DNA from: Chloroflexota bacterium
Lineage (GTDB): Bacteria; Chloroflexota; Anaerolineae; Aggregatilineales; UBA2796
DNA length: 6,310 nt
NCBI GenBank assembly: GCA_003695215.1
Contig: RFIM01000113.1
Span: forward strand, 1 to 6,310
Direction: 5' to 3'
In this document: positions 5,727-6,310 of the stretch, in pieces
How the letters are laid out: every line of letters begins with the position of its first letter
Position numbering within the stretch: position 1 is the stretch's first letter
Notes under the pieces: generated by a model
What the model was told of the DNA's origin: nothing
Databases searched by the model: none
Seen by the model: the letters and a program-made list of their open reading frames with translations, nothing else
Translations under genes and position numbers: made by a program

Positions 5727-6310
5727 ATGCGCCCAATCGAGCTGGTCATCAAGAATTTTCTCGCCTATCGCGAACAAGTGCGCCTCTCATTTGAAGGTAT
5801 CCACGTCGCCTGCCTGACGGGCCCTAACGGTGCGGGCAAGTCTTCCCTGCTGGACGCAATCACCTGGGCGCTATGGGGCAAGGCGCGCTCAGCCAATCGC
5901 GATCAGCTCGTTCACAGCGGCCAGCAAGAGATGTCGGTCGCGCTCACCTTCGAGCAGGACGGGCACTACTATCAGGTGCAGCGCTCATATACCAGAAGCG
6001 GCAGAAGCGGCAAGGTAGAAGTCCTGCTGCGCCAATACGATCTGCATAGCCGTCAGTGGCTGCCTTTGAATGAACATGCGGGCGTGCGTGATGTTGACCT
6101 AGAGATCGAGCGGCGCATCGGCTTGGACTACGAGACCTTCGTTCATTCCGCTTTCCTGCAGCAAGGCAAAGCCGACGCCTTCGCCACACAGACGCCTGCC
6201 AAACGCAAGGAAATCCTGGCTGAGATTCTCGGGCTGACGCACTGGGAAGCCTACGAGCAGCGCGCCAAAGAACGCGCTGGCGAATGTGGGCTCCTGCGCG
6301 ATGACCGCGA
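5727..6310 (+). CDS. Rad50/SbcC-like SMC-family ATPase, N-terminal part (3' truncated by window edge)
   Basis: The frame is open from the ATG at 5727 to the window end (194 visible codons). It begins MRPIELVIKNF, the usual start of Rad50/SbcC N-terminal ATPase lobes. Walker A is GPNGAGKS at residues 32-39, followed by LLDAITWALWG. The Q-loop region is FLQQGKADAF at 143-152, and the KRKEILAEILGL stretch at 159-170 leads into the expected long coiled coil. The zinc hook, signature motif and Walker B would lie beyond the window. Such proteins are DNA-end-binding ATPases that pair with an Mre11/SbcD nuclease in double-strand break repair and hairpin processing. The start is 15 nt after the phosphoesterase stop and in the same frame, with no clear Shine-Dalgarno (AACAAAGCAACTG), which suggests operon co-translation. 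Identity as an SMC/Rad50-type ATPase is secure; strict SbcC orthology is not. Confidence 0.88.
   Translation, partial: MRPIELVIKNFLAYREQVRLSFEGIHVACLTGPNGAGKSSLLDAITWALWGKARSANRDQLVHSGQQEMSVALTFEQDGHYYQVQRSYTRSGRSGKVEVLLRQYDLHSRQWLPLNEHAGVRDVDLEIERRIGLDYETFVHSAFLQQGKADAFATQTPAKRKEILAEILGLTHWEAYEQRAKERAGECGLLRDDR
5993..6010 (+). repeat. Perfect tandem 9-bp repeat inside the SMC-ATPase gene
   Basis: CAGAAGCGG occurs twice in direct succession within the coding frame, giving RSGRSG at about residues 90-95, probably a beta-hairpin loop of the ATPase lobe. It uses AGA codons, unlike the CGC/CGT usual for Arg in this window. The unit is a multiple of three, so gain or loss would keep the frame. 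Confidence 0.7.

Overview
The window is gene-dense bacterial chromosome, moderately GC-rich with a strong preference for GCG/CGC/GGC codons. I see no RNA genes, transposons or CRISPR array. The taxon cannot be fixed from sequence alone. The style of the SMC-type ATPase, the SUMF1-domain lipoprotein and the membrane-anchored SGNH proteins would fit a Chloroflexota (Anaerolineae-like) genome, but this is a tentative inference.

Left edge (1-1510): the C-terminal half of an MFS transporter runs in on the + strand. It ends tail to tail with a TauE/SafE-family permease on the - strand, and the two reading frames overlap by 8 bp.

Middle (779-4882, - strand): four genes form a probable operon. In transcription order they are a secreted SUMF1/FGE-domain lipoprotein (4845-4060), a membrane-anchored SGNH-like protein (4032-2803), its tandem paralogue (2806-1604), and the TauE/SafE permease (1510-779). 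The gaps are 27 bp, a 4-nt overlap, and 93 bp. The main surprise is in the SGNH pair. The downstream copy keeps a complete Ser/Gly/Asn/Asp-His set. The upstream copy is an intact, clearly related frame in which the nucleophile Ser is Glu, the Asp is Ala and the His is Tyr. The FGE-like protein likewise lacks the active-site cysteines of true formylglycine-generating enzymes. The operon therefore looks like a cell-surface module with one probable active esterase and two probable non-catalytic partners.

Divergent spacer (4846-4979): two back-to-back sigma70-type promoters can be read. The minus-strand one has a perfect TATAAT only 8 nt from the lipoprotein ATG, which predicts an essentially leaderless mRNA. 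The plus-strand one is an extended -10 promoter for the right-hand operon.

Right edge (4980-6310, + strand): a small YfcE/MJ0936-like metallophosphoesterase is followed after 15 nt by the N-terminal part of a Rad50/SbcC-like SMC-family ATPase that runs off the window. The order resembles sbcD-sbcC, but the phosphoesterase is not of SbcD size or type.
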